From: a virus
Virus record (IMG/VR): IMGVR_UViG_3300042882_001046
Location: 54,269-118,268 of that record
Reading direction: 5' to 3' (one strand)
Length of the DNA: 64,000 nt
Both the position numbers and the translations under genes were made by a program. Below the pieces are notes generated by a model, which saw only the letters and a program-made list of their open reading frames with translations, did not search any database and was not told the origin of the DNA. Below, piece after piece: positions 47,232 to 55,998 of this stretch (positions are counted from its first letter, which is position 1; each line of letters starts with the position of its first letter).

Positions 47232-47569
47232 GAGAAGAAAGACCTTGGGGATTTTATGAAATCCTATTAGATAAAGAATACACTAAAGTAAAACAGATAA
47301 CGGTAAACCCTGGTCAAAAATTGTCCTACCAATACCATAACTTTAGGAAAGAATATTGGACAATAGTTCAGGGTTCTGCAACTATAATTTTAGATGATGA
47401 AAAAGTTTTCAGGTATCAAGGAGAATCAATCCACATTCCACTTGGTGCAAAACATAGAATCATCAATGAAGAAGAATTCCCATTAGTTTTTATTGAAGTA
47501 CAGGTTGGTGAATACTTTGGTGAAGATGATATCGTAAGATTAGAAGATGATTATGGTAGACAGGATTAA
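47228..47569 (+). CDS. Mannose-6-phosphate isomerase type II-like cupin
   Basis: 113 residues. RPWGFYEILL, LSYQYHNFRKEYW, IPLGAKHRI and IEVQVGEYFGEDDIVRLEDDYGR reproduce the cupin domain of type II phosphomannose isomerase, without the GMP domain. As a free cupin it could isomerise a hexose phosphate. Terminal gene of the sugar cassette; converges with the 207-aa gene. Confidence 0.9.
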   Translation: MREERPWGFYEILLDKEYTKVKQITVNPGQKLSYQYHNFRKEYWTIVQGSATIILDDEKVFRYQGESIHIPLGAKHRIINEEEFPLVFIEVQVGEYFGEDDIVRLEDDYGRQD

Positions 47570-48189
47570 GATAGATTACCTGTCATTCCCGCCAAAGTTA
47601 TATATAAACCAAGTATTTTTTGAGAAAAGTTTTTCGCATAATGATTAACCATTCCCATATTGTCAAGGTCTTTGTTATGCTTAATCATATAACTAATCAC
47701 ACCTTGTACAATTTTGTCCTTGGACTCGTCAGCATCTTCTAAAACCGCTTGAAATTCCTCCTCGTCTTCTCTACCTTCACCATAATATCTGTCAATGTGT
47801 TCTTTACCTGCATATAATAAAGGAGACGCTCCGAACATATTAATAATCCCTGAATCCCTAATTTTAGTTAAGTACTCTCTAAACCATCTCCAATCGAAGT
47901 GGTCATAAATGTCTGGATTTTGTGTTATATAATTCCAATTACCATCTTTGGCTTCTTTAATTGATTCCGACTCAACTTTTTTCCAAGCGTCGGTTGTAGA
48001 TAAAAGGCCTAACGTGCTTCCGTTTTCCCAATTAACATTATAAATTAATTCACCTGCAGGTTCAAATGGGTCTCTTGATAAACTCCTAACAGTTCCTCTT
48101 GTACCTGGTGGTACTGATGTTTCACCATCCATATGGTAACAAACTACTACATCACCCTCTTTTAATGGTGGATTTAACTGTCCTTTCAT
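47566..48189 (-). CDS. Hypothetical protein with SH3-like start, 207 aa
   Basis: Start at ATG 48189 (MKGQLNPPLKEGDVVVCYHM), chosen because a TATTTATT box lies 3 nt upstream. The first 75 residues look like a small beta-barrel (TSVPPGTRGTVRSLSRDPF; LIYNVNWENGS). The rest is helical and acidic. Unknown; possibly virion-associated by its promoter class. Confidence 0.58.
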   Translation of the reverse strand: MKGQLNPPLKEGDVVVCYHMDGETSVPPGTRGTVRSLSRDPFEPAGELIYNVNWENGSTLGLLSTTDAWKKVESESIKEAKDGNWNYITQNPDIYDHFDWRWFREYLTKIRDSGIINMFGASPLLYAGKEHIDRYYGEGREDEEEFQAVLEDADESKDKIVQGVISYMIKHNKDLDNMGMVNHYAKNFSQKILGLYITLAGMTGNLS

Positions 48190-48192
48190 AAT

Positions 48193-48217
48193 AATAAATA
48201 TATACAGTATATTTATA
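48193..48217. promoter_or_regulatory. Back-to-back TATTTAT boxes
   Basis: TATTTATT on the minus strand (48193-48200, 3 nt before ATG 48189) and TATTTATA on the plus strand (48210-48217, 6 nt before ATG 48224) serve two divergent genes within 34 bp. Confidence 0.5.
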
Positions 48218-48223
48218 AGTTGT

Positions 48224-48844
48224 ATGGAGTTTTTAATTACAGAATCACAACTTAAAAAAATATTAACTGAACAGGAAAGGTCCAGAATGGATGGGTATAT
48301 GAAACAATTAAACTCATTCACAAAACAAATTGTCAATAGAGTTCTTAAATCTTACGGTTTGAACTTAAGAATGTTATTAACATGGGGTACTTCTGTTGGT
48401 GGTATGGTTTTACCTTTGGACCGTTATCTTAGGACAGGTAATTTTGATTTAACTGACAATCAAAGGATGTTAGTTTTGGCGGGAATTGCGTTTACTCTTT
48501 TCTTTGAGACTAAAAGTCCTTTAAGTAAATTATTAAAATTAATTAAAGAAGAGGGTCTTTCTGATGTTTATAAAGTTGGACTTAACAAGGGTAAACAACT
48601 TAAAGAATCTTTTTTGAATTTTATGAGTTCTGTGAATGTAAGCACTGGTAGTTTTATGGATACCGTGGCTTATAGTTTTTTAATACCTATAATTACAGAC
48701 ATACAAGAAGCGGCAATGAGTGGTGGAGACCCAAAAGAAACCGCGATTATGATTGCTCAAAGATTATCCGCATCGGGTGTGGTTATAATTGGAAGTCAGG
48801 TTTTATCAAGAACTATTAAGAAAATTATAGATAGAATTAAGTAA
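48224..48844 (+). CDS. Putative virion membrane protein with L-T-E-Q motif, 206 aa
   Basis: The N-terminus MEFLITESQLKKILTEQERS is a targeting-type helix with I-T-E and L-T-E sites, common in environmental tailed phages. Hydrophobic stretches at about 50-62, 82-95 and 180-195 suggest a membrane-interacting protein. Unrecognised; an injected membrane protein is possible. Confidence 0.55.
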   Translation: MEFLITESQLKKILTEQERSRMDGYMKQLNSFTKQIVNRVLKSYGLNLRMLLTWGTSVGGMVLPLDRYLRTGNFDLTDNQRMLVLAGIAFTLFFETKSPLSKLLKLIKEEGLSDVYKVGLNKGKQLKESFLNFMSSVNVSTGSFMDTVAYSFLIPIITDIQEAAMSGGDPKETAIMIAQRLSASGVVIIGSQVLSRTIKKIIDRIK

Positions 48845-49577
48845 ATAATTCTCGAGTTATATAGACACCCCAATCACTCCCTGAAACTTCAATTCCATCT
48901 ATTTTGTTAACGTAGAATGAGACATTATAATATAAGTCATCAACATTCATAACTCTCATATCTGGTTCTAATATTCTATAGATTACATTCTCAACAAAAT
49001 TTCTAATGTAATCATTATCATTCATTCCTTCTGAAATTGCCGCACCTAAATCATCTATTTTATCTAAATTAGGGTTAATTGGTTTCCCGTTTTCTTGAAA
49101 AGAACTCGCTTGTACGGTAAAATAAAAATTAATATTAACATCACTTAACTCATAAAAATAATCTTTTGCGGGTCTGAATCCAGTATTAAAATCAACTCTA
49201 AATTCTTTACCTCTAAGTTCTATTCTCCCAACATCGTTATTTAAACTTGATATAATTTCTTTTTGTTTTTCGGGTGTAATGTATATTGGGTATTCAGGTA
49301 TTTTTCCATTAACAAATATTTTATCTATTGAATATGAAAATTGCGTTCCAATATAATTCCAAAGATTGATTAATATGTCTTGTATGTTCCCGTCAAATTT
49401 TGGTACAGCATAACACATATTTTCTCTTGGTAATATGACATTAACCTTGAATCTGAAGGCCATCTTACTATGAAGGTCATACGGTTCAACGGAAAGAAAT
49501 TTGAATCGGTTTTCATCAATTTCAAATTCGTTTTCAAGTAAAAATCTTTTAATTATATTTTCTATTCTACTCGTCAT
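48837..49577 (-). CDS. Putative virion protein, 246 aa
   Basis: The N-terminus MTSRIENIIKRFLLENEFEI carries the L-x-E motif. The body is beta-rich (KMAFRFKVNVILP; VNINFYFTVQASSF; YYNVSFYVNKIDGIE). Its start overlaps the stop of the zincin gene, so the two are coupled. No family recognised. Confidence 0.55.
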   Translation of the reverse strand: MTSRIENIIKRFLLENEFEIDENRFKFLSVEPYDLHSKMAFRFKVNVILPRENMCYAVPKFDGNIQDILINLWNYIGTQFSYSIDKIFVNGKIPEYPIYITPEKQKEIISSLNNDVGRIELRGKEFRVDFNTGFRPAKDYFYELSDVNINFYFTVQASSFQENGKPINPNLDKIDDLGAAISEGMNDNDYIRNFVENVIYRILEPDMRVMNVDDLYYNVSFYVNKIDGIEVSGSDWGVYITRELFT

Positions 49578-50557
49578 TATTTTGTGTCCAAAATTTTCTG
49601 AATAACTCTCTCTTTTTGGTTAGGATTCAAGTTATGTTTATGAGAATTTTTTTCAAACCATTGTCTTACAATAGTTTCAAAATCGGACTTTTCTGATTTG
49701 GCTCTTTTTCTAAAACCAGCTCTCTGAGCTCCAAGTTCGTGTGGTTGTGTGTAATATTTTTCAGGAGATTTTGGTTCTTTTTTCGGAATTTTCATACCCT
49801 CCCTATGTTGTTTGATATGTTCTAACTCGTGTCTTATAATGTCATTAAGTTCTCTAGTTAATTCATCCAAATTAGAATATCCTGATTCAGGGTTAGATAT
49901 AATTGTAATGTTTACCAAATCATCGTCAAAATATAAATCACCGTCAACATCTACACCTTCAATGTTCTCATCAGTTTGTAAATCTAAAAATATGGTAAAC
50001 CCTTCAAACCCTGGTAAATTATATACCATCTCCTCGTCACTCAAATCTTCAGGTAATCCGAACTCACCCTTTCTTTGGTGCTTAAAAAACTTAATAACGT
50101 CTTGAACCAGCTTTCTTGTTGTCTTATCTAAAACACCTTCTGTTATAATACCTTCTGTTAATTTCATTGCCCTTACCTCATTTATTACTTTAGTACATAT
50201 TGCTGGCATTTCAATGCCAAAATATTTTAAAAAATTTGTTAGTTTATCACTAATAACCCACCTTAAATTTGCATATTCTTGACTACTTGTATTGATATCA
50301 ATGTCGTTACCGTACACCTGACCGAACACACTACTCCATCTGTCTGAGTTTTCGTTTGTTGGTAGAATATATGCGGTATACTCAACGTGAGGTTTTTTAT
50401 CTCCAATACTAATATAATCTTTAACACCTGTTAGTTTTACCTTAACATTTGTTGGCAGAGAAAAATCCTCATCATGTGTTGGTTGTAAATAAACCTCAAA
50501 GATGTGGTTTTCAAAAAACTGATTTATTCTTTCTATTGGAAAATCTATTAGATTCAT
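49577..50557 (-). CDS. Zincin-type metalloprotease with N-terminal beta domain, 326 aa
   Basis: The C-terminal half has IIRHELEHIKQHRE (HEXXH) and, about 30 residues on, HELGAQRAGF, offering the third ligand, as in phage metallopeptidases. The N-terminal half (FEVYLQPTHDEDFSLPTNVKVKLTG) resembles the partner encoded upstream. An internal TEGIITEGVLDK offers I-T-E processing sites. It may be a virion peptidase. Confidence 0.68.
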   Translation of the reverse strand: MNLIDFPIERINQFFENHIFEVYLQPTHDEDFSLPTNVKVKLTGVKDYISIGDKKPHVEYTAYILPTNENSDRWSSVFGQVYGNDIDINTSSQEYANLRWVISDKLTNFLKYFGIEMPAICTKVINEVRAMKLTEGIITEGVLDKTTRKLVQDVIKFFKHQRKGEFGLPEDLSDEEMVYNLPGFEGFTIFLDLQTDENIEGVDVDGDLYFDDDLVNITIISNPESGYSNLDELTRELNDIIRHELEHIKQHREGMKIPKKEPKSPEKYYTQPHELGAQRAGFRKRAKSEKSDFETIVRQWFEKNSHKHNLNPNQKERVIQKILDTK

Positions 50558-50559
50558 CT

Positions 50560-50994
50560 CTAATAAATACCATCAAATGGAATTGCAATCCCAACTCCGA
50601 AACGAAAACCCTTCATGTAGTTAACTCCGAATGTGAAATCGAACCCTCTTTCAGTATTTGTAATGATTCTTAATGGATAAACTTTAACCCAAACATCTGG
50701 CTCAAGTTCAATTTTATCAACATAACTTTCAATAAACGCACCACCCATCACACTAATTTTGTTGTTTGTTAAACTAATTCCAACCCGATTCATAAATGAT
50801 ATTGGGGTGGTGTAGATATACGGTTGTGGGAAGCTGGTTCTGAAATACCCCCCAACGTAATAACCTATTGGAGAATAGTTGCTATTGTAAGTTGCAACCA
50901 ATGTGTTTTGGTCTTTAACGTACATTACATCTGCTGTCTGCCCATACACAATGGAACATAATAACACAAAAATTGAGGTGATGGTTGTTTTCAT
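50560..50994 (-). CDS. Secreted beta-rich protein, 144 aa
   Basis: A Sec signal peptide ends at SIVYGQ. The mature part has alternating short strands (GYYVGGYFRTSF; GFDFTFGVNYMKGFRFGVGIAIPF), which suggests a small outer-membrane barrel. A TATATTTG box lies exactly 4 nt before the ATG. Likely host-surface cargo; not assigned to a family. Confidence 0.62.
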   Translation of the reverse strand: MKTTITSIFVLLCSIVYGQTADVMYVKDQNTLVATYNSNYSPIGYYVGGYFRTSFPQPYIYTTPISFMNRVGISLTNNKISVMGGAFIESYVDKIELEPDVWVKVYPLRIITNTERGFDFTFGVNYMKGFRFGVGIAIPFDGIY

Positions 50995-50998
50995 AATG

Positions 50999-51006
50999 CA
51001 AATATA
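50999..51006 (-). promoter_or_regulatory. TATATTTG box 4 nt before start (leaderless)
   Basis: Minus strand TATATTTG-CATT-ATG. Confidence 0.68.
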
Positions 51007-51081
51007 TTATTTTTGGGAATACAAAACGAATGTTGATTATAATTTTTATTATTTGTAAATTTAAAAAAAAATACGTTAAAG

Positions 51082-52098
51082 ATGTCGAGATTAGATGAAT
51101 TAAAAAAACAGTACCCTGAGTTGAACATTAGCTTGTTTGACCTTTTAAACCGTATGGATACGTCAAAAACCTACAAATACATGCCGTTGTTATGTAAAAT
51201 TTTTGGCGAAAGGTTTGATGCGGAAAAACAATATGGATTTAATAAAAAATCAAAAATTGATGGTCAAAAAGATGAGTTAGTAAGCGGATTAACACATAAA
51301 GGAATTACGTGTTCAGATTTAACATTTTCTGAACTTTACACAATTCACCAATTCACTGATTTTTATAACTATGAAACTTTTACAACTGTTAAAGAATTCA
51401 TGGAAAGAATGGATAAAAATCAAATGGAAAATAAAGATGTTACATCTTATCCAAACTTGGAATCTTTAAGGACTGCTGTAAGTTTGGCATCTTTAAAAGA
51501 ATTAGATAAAGAACTTGAATTACAAGTTGTTAAAGAATTTGAAGACGAAAAGTGGTTGGTGGTTAGACCTCTAACATTCCAATCATCTTCAAAGTACGGA
51601 GCATCAACAAGATGGTGTACAACCTATCAAAAAGAAAAACAATATTTCGCAAGATATTGGAAAAAAGGTATTTTGGTTTACTTTATCAATAAAGAAAGTG
51701 GATATAAATTTGCGGGATTTAAAGCGTTAGATGGTGATACAGAATTAAGTTTTTGGAATTCGGCGGATAGTCGTGTTGATTATTTAGATGTACAAGTGGA
51801 TGATTACTTGTTCCCAATTGTTAAAAAAATCTTGAGCTCGACAAAAACAAACAAAGATTTTTGTTCTGAAGAATTGGCTGATAGCGTTTTAAAAGAATGC
51901 GAATATTATGAGATAAAATCTGAAATAGAAGTACCAAGAGAAATCGGATATGAACAACCAATGATGGATGAAATGGCTGAAGAAGGAATTATTGAAACTG
52001 TTCGTGACTTTGGTAGATTATTACAAGAAAGAATTAATACGGAAGAAGTTATGGAAATGGAGGTTCAATCCGAAATTGTTCCTACTATGAGAGCATAA
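51082..52098 (+). CDS. Phage protein with KYG-x3-RWC motif, 338 aa
   Basis: Residues 168-181 (SSSKYGASTRWCTT), then G-x-LVYFINK and FAGFKALDGD, then FWNSADSRVDYL match the core of the 11264 protein, although the flanks differ. An N-terminal helical part (about 1-130) and an acidic C-terminus (NTEEVMEMEVQSEI) surround it. Function of the shared core is unknown. The conserved K, W and C in a compact loop suggest ligand or nucleic-acid binding. Confidence 0.7.
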   Translation: MSRLDELKKQYPELNISLFDLLNRMDTSKTYKYMPLLCKIFGERFDAEKQYGFNKKSKIDGQKDELVSGLTHKGITCSDLTFSELYTIHQFTDFYNYETFTTVKEFMERMDKNQMENKDVTSYPNLESLRTAVSLASLKELDKELELQVVKEFEDEKWLVVRPLTFQSSSKYGASTRWCTTYQKEKQYFARYWKKGILVYFINKESGYKFAGFKALDGDTELSFWNSADSRVDYLDVQVDDYLFPIVKKILSSTKTNKDFCSEELADSVLKECEYYEIKSEIEVPREIGYEQPMMDEMAEEGIIETVRDFGRLLQERINTEEVMEMEVQSEIVPTMRA

Positions 52099-52103
52099 AT
52101 AAA

Positions 52104-52131
52104 TAACCCACCTATTGGTGGGTTTTTTATT
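52104..52131 (+). terminator. Terminator (usable on both strands)
   Basis: AACCCACC-TATT-GGTGGGTT followed by TTTTATTTTT. Confidence 0.75.
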
Positions 52132-52132
52132 T

Positions 52133-52399
52133 TTAAAATTCTTCTATTTCTACAATTAAAGGTGTTTCTCCTTTTATGACTCTATGCCAAACAAATTTTG
52201 GAATTAGAATTTGTTCGGCATTTAACAATTTGTTTGGCAAACCATCATCCATTTGAAATGACCAACCTCCAGATTCTATAATTGTAACTTTTCGGTCCAT
52301 TAGGTCTTGATGCCACTTTAATTCGTCTGAATCAACATCAGGACTAAAAGTCCTAACTAATTTTCCTTCTTTTTCTATTTGTTTAAAGGGATGTTCCAT
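52133..52399 (-). CDS. Small cupin-like protein, 88 aa
   Basis: A beta-rich short protein (KVTIIESGGWSFQMDDGLP; QILIPKFVWHRVIKGETPLIVEIEE). The IPKFVWHRVIKG end is the second cupin motif pattern with one His. Function unknown. Starts an apparent minus-strand operon of small genes (52133-53639). Confidence 0.55.
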   Translation of the reverse strand: MEHPFKQIEKEGKLVRTFSPDVDSDELKWHQDLMDRKVTIIESGGWSFQMDDGLPNKLLNAEQILIPKFVWHRVIKGETPLIVEIEEF

Positions 52400-52400
52400 A

Positions 52401-52721
52401 TTATAAATCTTTGGTTCCGTAAAAATCCGTATTTTTGAATGCGGGGGTTTTATTCCAGTGTACCTTTATTCTATTATTAATAGAAAAAACTTTAAAAAAG
52501 TCAGCAATGTTTGATTCAGTTTTTTTTAATAAACTTTTTAATGTATCGTGAGGCTCAATTTGGATAAAAACATGATATATTGGTGGTTGATAACTCCCTT
52601 TTAGAACATCTGTCACATTCATAGTAATAGGTTCAATCAAAGATTCATCTGTATTGATTTTTGGTATAAGAACTGAGTCTACATAGTTTTGTAAATACTC
52701 TTTTATTATTTCTAAATCCAT
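52401..52721 (-). CDS. Tandem paralog 1, 106 aa
   Basis: IIKEYLQNYVDSVLIPKIN at the start and IKVHWNKTPAF at the end match the neighbour at 52723 (KIERYLQTYIDDVVEPKIN; LRIYWNKRPLF). Small alpha/beta fold, function unknown. They lie 1 nt apart, a local gene duplication. Confidence 0.6.
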   Translation of the reverse strand: MDLEIIKEYLQNYVDSVLIPKINTDESLIEPITMNVTDVLKGSYQPPIYHVFIQIEPHDTLKSLLKKTESNIADFFKVFSINNRIKVHWNKTPAFKNTDFYGTKDL

Positions 52722-52722
52722 A

Positions 52723-53016
52723 TTAAAATAAAGGTCTTTTGTTCCAATAAATGCGTAAGTCTTTGTTAATACCTAACAATCTAAAAAAACTTGAAATGTC
52801 TGAATTAATGTTGTTGATAATACTACCTTTAGACCAATCTGGGTCCATATCTAAGAAAAAAACAATTCTGTTAGGATTTGTTTCAGCATGATGTACTTTA
52901 TAAACCGTAATTTTTATTGGTTCGTCATCTTCGCCGACTAACTCATCATTAATTTTCGGCTCAACAACATCATCAATATACGTTTGTAAGTATCTTTCAA
53001 TTTTATCTGATTCCAT
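52723..53016 (-). CDS. Tandem paralog 2, 97 aa
   Basis: Start at ATG 53016, overlapping the upstream TAA (TAATG). See the paralog at 52401 for the shared ends. The centre (VYKVHHAETNPNRIVFFLDMD) differs. Function unknown. Confidence 0.6.
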   Translation of the reverse strand: MESDKIERYLQTYIDDVVEPKINDELVGEDDEPIKITVYKVHHAETNPNRIVFFLDMDPDWSKGSIINNINSDISSFFRLLGINKDLRIYWNKRPLF

Positions 53017-53639
53017 TACCAAGAGTTTGAAGAAGAAAGTCCTAATTGTTTTGCATATCTCCCAACATTACAAGACCAGTATCCTGCGGTGGTTCTATCT
53101 TTCTTTTGGTCACATTTGTGTCTTGCTCTAAAAGATTTTGCAGCTCCTTTGTTCTTATTTCTTACTCTTAAATTAGGGTCACCAAACGATACCTTTTTAA
53201 TACCTCCACTTTTTGATTTAACGTAAACCGAAAACTTTTTTGCCCCACCAGAAGTTCTGAATGGTTTATTAAGTTTAACATTTTTACCTCTGTGTTTTGC
53301 TTCCTCTAAAACTTCCTCGTCTTCCTCATCTTCATAAATGAAAGGAGCATCAAGATAAATTAATTTTCCATTAACCATAATTTTTTTACCTAAGTCGGAT
53401 TCAACCATAAGAGTATCCTCTTCGTTCAATTTAATTAACCCGTTCTCCCAAAGAGCTCTTACTTCGTTTACTAAATTGAAATAACTCTCAGAGTATGTTC
53501 TGAAGATATTGTTCGTTAATGTCATACCATTTTCAACATGGTATTTCAATGCATCGGACATTTCAACCGACTCTTTAAGAACTAAAGATTTGTCTAAATG
53601 TTCTTCTAATGTTTCTTTAATTAATTCTTTTAAATTCAT
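53016..53639 (-). CDS. Putative virion protein with conserved phage C-terminal domain, 207 aa
   Basis: The N-terminal helix MNLKELIKETLEEHLDKS carries L-x-E. The C-terminal 95 residues (KNVKLNKPFRTSGGAKKFSVY; KVSFGDPNLRVR; FRARHKCDQKKDRTTAGYWSC) form a well-known pattern in cyanophage and other marine phage virion proteins, with Cys/His suggesting metal binding. Role unknown. Overlaps the next gene start by TAATG. Confidence 0.65.
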   Translation of the reverse strand: MNLKELIKETLEEHLDKSLVLKESVEMSDALKYHVENGMTLTNNIFRTYSESYFNLVNEVRALWENGLIKLNEEDTLMVESDLGKKIMVNGKLIYLDAPFIYEDEEDEEVLEEAKHRGKNVKLNKPFRTSGGAKKFSVYVKSKSGGIKKVSFGDPNLRVRNKNKGAAKSFRARHKCDQKKDRTTAGYWSCNVGRYAKQLGLSSSNSW

Positions 53640-53642
53640 ATG

Positions 53643-54743
53643 TTAAGGTTTTAATACAGCAACAACCTCGGGGTATTCTTTTTCTAAGACTTTTTTGTCT
53701 TTACCCTCATAAGGAATATTTTGTAAAATGTATCTAATGGCGTTTAATCCCGATATTCTTTTATCTTGTGAATCAATAATAACCCAAGGATTGTTAACTG
53801 TGGAGGTTTTATCAAAAAGTTTTTCTTTAAATTCTGTAAATCTATCCCATAGGTCTTGCATTTTTGAATCATTTGGAGAATATTTCCAATATTTTAATGG
53901 CGATTTTTGTCTGATGTCAAATCTTCTTTTTTGAGTATCTTTTTCAATTGAAAACCATAACTTAAACAAATAATCTCCTTCTCTAACTAAATCGTTTTCA
54001 AAATTCTCAACGTTTTCCATAAAGTCCTCATACTCTTCTGGTGACCCGTATCCCATAACAGGCTCAACTAAACCTCTGTTATACCAACTTCTATCAAAGA
54101 AATTAATCATTCCTGGTTTAATTTCTCTTTTGTATCTTCCCCACCAATCTTTTCTATCTTCAGGACTTGGTATCCCTAAAGCAACCACATTGTAGTATCT
54201 TGGATTTAAATTTTCTGTAAATTTCTTAATTGTAGAACCTTTACCTGCAGAATCCCTACCTTCAAAAACTATGATTACTGTTTTACCTGTTTTCTTTAAC
54301 CATTCTTGTAATTTCAACAATTCAACTTGAAGTTCAAACATTTCTTTTTTGTAAACTTTCTTTGGGACGATTGATGGTTCTTCGTCAAAGTCAAATTCAT
54401 AATCTTCAGCGTCAGGTTCAACACCATACCCTTTTTTTTCTCTAAATTTTAAAGAACTGATTATTTTACCAAAATAGTCTGATACGTTTCTTTTTTTGTC
54501 TCCCTTCTTAAGTAGAACTTTTCTAAGTCCTCTCTCTAACAATCCAAAATCAATAATTTGTTCTTTGGCTAAATTGGTAATTTCAATCAACATCCTCTCA
54601 ATTGTCGGGTTATAGATTTTAAGATACCTTAAAGCCTCCACACTTTTTGATAAATTAATGTTAAGATGTTTTGGCGAATTTTTATCTTCGGTCATCACAC
54701 CCATTACACTTTTGATTCTATCTATCTCATTTAATAACTGCAT
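53643..54743 (-). CDS. Polyphosphate kinase 2 (PPK2) family, with phage-type N-terminus
   Basis: 366 residues. The PPK2 core (about 130-350) has VIIVFEGRDSAGKGSTIKKF (Walker A 162-169), GIPSPEDRKDWWGRYKREI, INFFDRSWYNRGLVEPVMGY (Walker B region) and the lid arginines QKRRFDIRQKSPLKYWKYSP. PPK2 uses polyphosphate to phosphorylate nucleoside mono- or diphosphates. The 125-residue N-terminus starts QLLNEIDRIKSVMGVMTED, the targeting-type motif, and is not part of usual PPK2. It suggests a kinase packaged in or attached to the virion. Confidence 0.9.
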   Translation of the reverse strand: MQLLNEIDRIKSVMGVMTEDKNSPKHLNINLSKSVEALRYLKIYNPTIERMLIEITNLAKEQIIDFGLLERGLRKVLLKKGDKKRNVSDYFGKIISSLKFREKKGYGVEPDAEDYEFDFDEEPSIVPKKVYKKEMFELQVELLKLQEWLKKTGKTVIIVFEGRDSAGKGSTIKKFTENLNPRYYNVVALGIPSPEDRKDWWGRYKREIKPGMINFFDRSWYNRGLVEPVMGYGSPEEYEDFMENVENFENDLVREGDYLFKLWFSIEKDTQKRRFDIRQKSPLKYWKYSPNDSKMQDLWDRFTEFKEKLFDKTSTVNNPWVIIDSQDKRISGLNAIRYILQNIPYEGKDKKVLEKEYPEVVAVLKP

Positions 54744-54879
54744 CGTTATTTATAATTTAACTATAAATACCTCTCAAGTTGGTCTTTTTTGATATTTATC
54801 TATACCAAGATACTATCTAAAAGTTTTTTTAGCTTTTTAGATTTAATAAACGGTATTAATTAATAAAAATTAGATAAAA
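54744..54879. other. Intergenic region between PPK2-like and PAS genes
   Basis: 136 AT-rich bases. It has TATTTATA-like boxes on both strands, at longer distances from starts than in the 3-6 nt set, and an A/T inverted repeat ATCTAAAA/TTTTTAGAT. It probably carries divergent promoters; no ORF. Confidence 0.35.
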
Positions 54880-55998
54880 ATGAAAAATTTATCAAAGGAA
54901 GAGCTATTAAGTAGAATTGAGGCAATTAATAGAAGTAATGCAATAATATATTTTGACCTAAATGGTTTTATTTTAGGGGTTAATCCCATTTTCTTAAAGA
55001 CCATGGGATATTCGGAGAATGAACATGAAAAAGTTATAGGCCAGCATCATAGTATTTTTGTTTCACCTGAAGTTGTAAAGTCGGATGATTACAAGGAGTT
55101 TTGGAAAAAACTATCAGAGGGAAAGTTCTACGAGGGAGAGTTCGAAAGAATAAAATCAGATGGTAGTATTATTTATCTTCAAGCAACCTATAACCCAATA
55201 ATTAATGAAGATGGTACAGTTACAAAGATAATGAAAATTGCTACCGATATTACTACAACTGTAATAGCTAAAAATGAAATCGGGGCCGTGGGTAGAAGTA
55301 ACGCTATCATCTATTTTGATTGTGACGGTTACATACTTGGAGCAAATTCTATTTTTTTAAAGGCGATGGGGTTCGATGAAAAAGATGAAAAAAGAATTAT
55401 TGGTAAACACCATAGTATTTTTGTAAGTCATGAGTATTCAAAATCGGAGGAATATAAAGAATTTTGGGTAAAACTGAGTAGTGGAAAGTTTTTCGAAGGG
55501 GAATTCGAAAGAAGAAAACTAGATGGTTCTCCAATCTTTTTGAAAGCAACCTACAATCCAATACTTAATAACGACGGTATTTGTAAAAAAGTAATGAAAA
55601 TTGCTAATGATATTACCGAGACTGTTGTTAGTAAGAATAAAATAGATGAACTTTCAAAAAATTTACAAACAGAATTAGATAATTCAAACAAACTTCGTAT
55701 GTCAATCGAGCTCGAGAAAAACGCAGCGTTAGAGGACTTAGATGCTACAATCAAAAAAAGTCAAAACCAATTGATAGGAACTATTGTTAAATCAGCTCTG
55801 TTTGTAATTATGAGTGTTGGATTTATTACCACTATAATGTACTCATTTGCAATACTGTCGAATAAAGATACACAAATAATTGGCTCAACGTGGAGTAATA
55901 TGTTCAGTGTCTTACTCACAAACGCGTTCTCCATCGTAGGTACGATTATGGGTATCAAATACGCTACCTCAGATGATAAAAAAAATAAATTAGAATAA
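54880..55998 (+). CDS. Double PAS-domain membrane protein
   Basis: 372 residues. Two tandem PAS/PAC units at about 15-130 and 135-255, nearly repeats of each other (NAIIYFDLNGFILGVNPIFL; HHSIFVSPEVVKSDDYKEFW; EGEFERIKSDGSIIYLQATY). A coiled coil follows at about 260-295, then two hydrophobic segments at about 300-322 and 335-352. The PAS type is that of chemotaxis receptors and Aer-like sensors. No kinase, HAMP or signalling output is present. It may sense redox or a small ligand at the membrane, or interfere with host receptors by mixed complexes. Confidence 0.88.
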   Translation: MKNLSKEELLSRIEAINRSNAIIYFDLNGFILGVNPIFLKTMGYSENEHEKVIGQHHSIFVSPEVVKSDDYKEFWKKLSEGKFYEGEFERIKSDGSIIYLQATYNPIINEDGTVTKIMKIATDITTTVIAKNEIGAVGRSNAIIYFDCDGYILGANSIFLKAMGFDEKDEKRIIGKHHSIFVSHEYSKSEEYKEFWVKLSSGKFFEGEFERRKLDGSPIFLKATYNPILNNDGICKKVMKIANDITETVVSKNKIDELSKNLQTELDNSNKLRMSIELEKNAALEDLDATIKKSQNQLIGTIVKSALFVIMSVGFITTIMYSFAILSNKDTQIIGSTWSNMFSVLLTNAFSIVGTIMGIKYATSDDKKNKLE

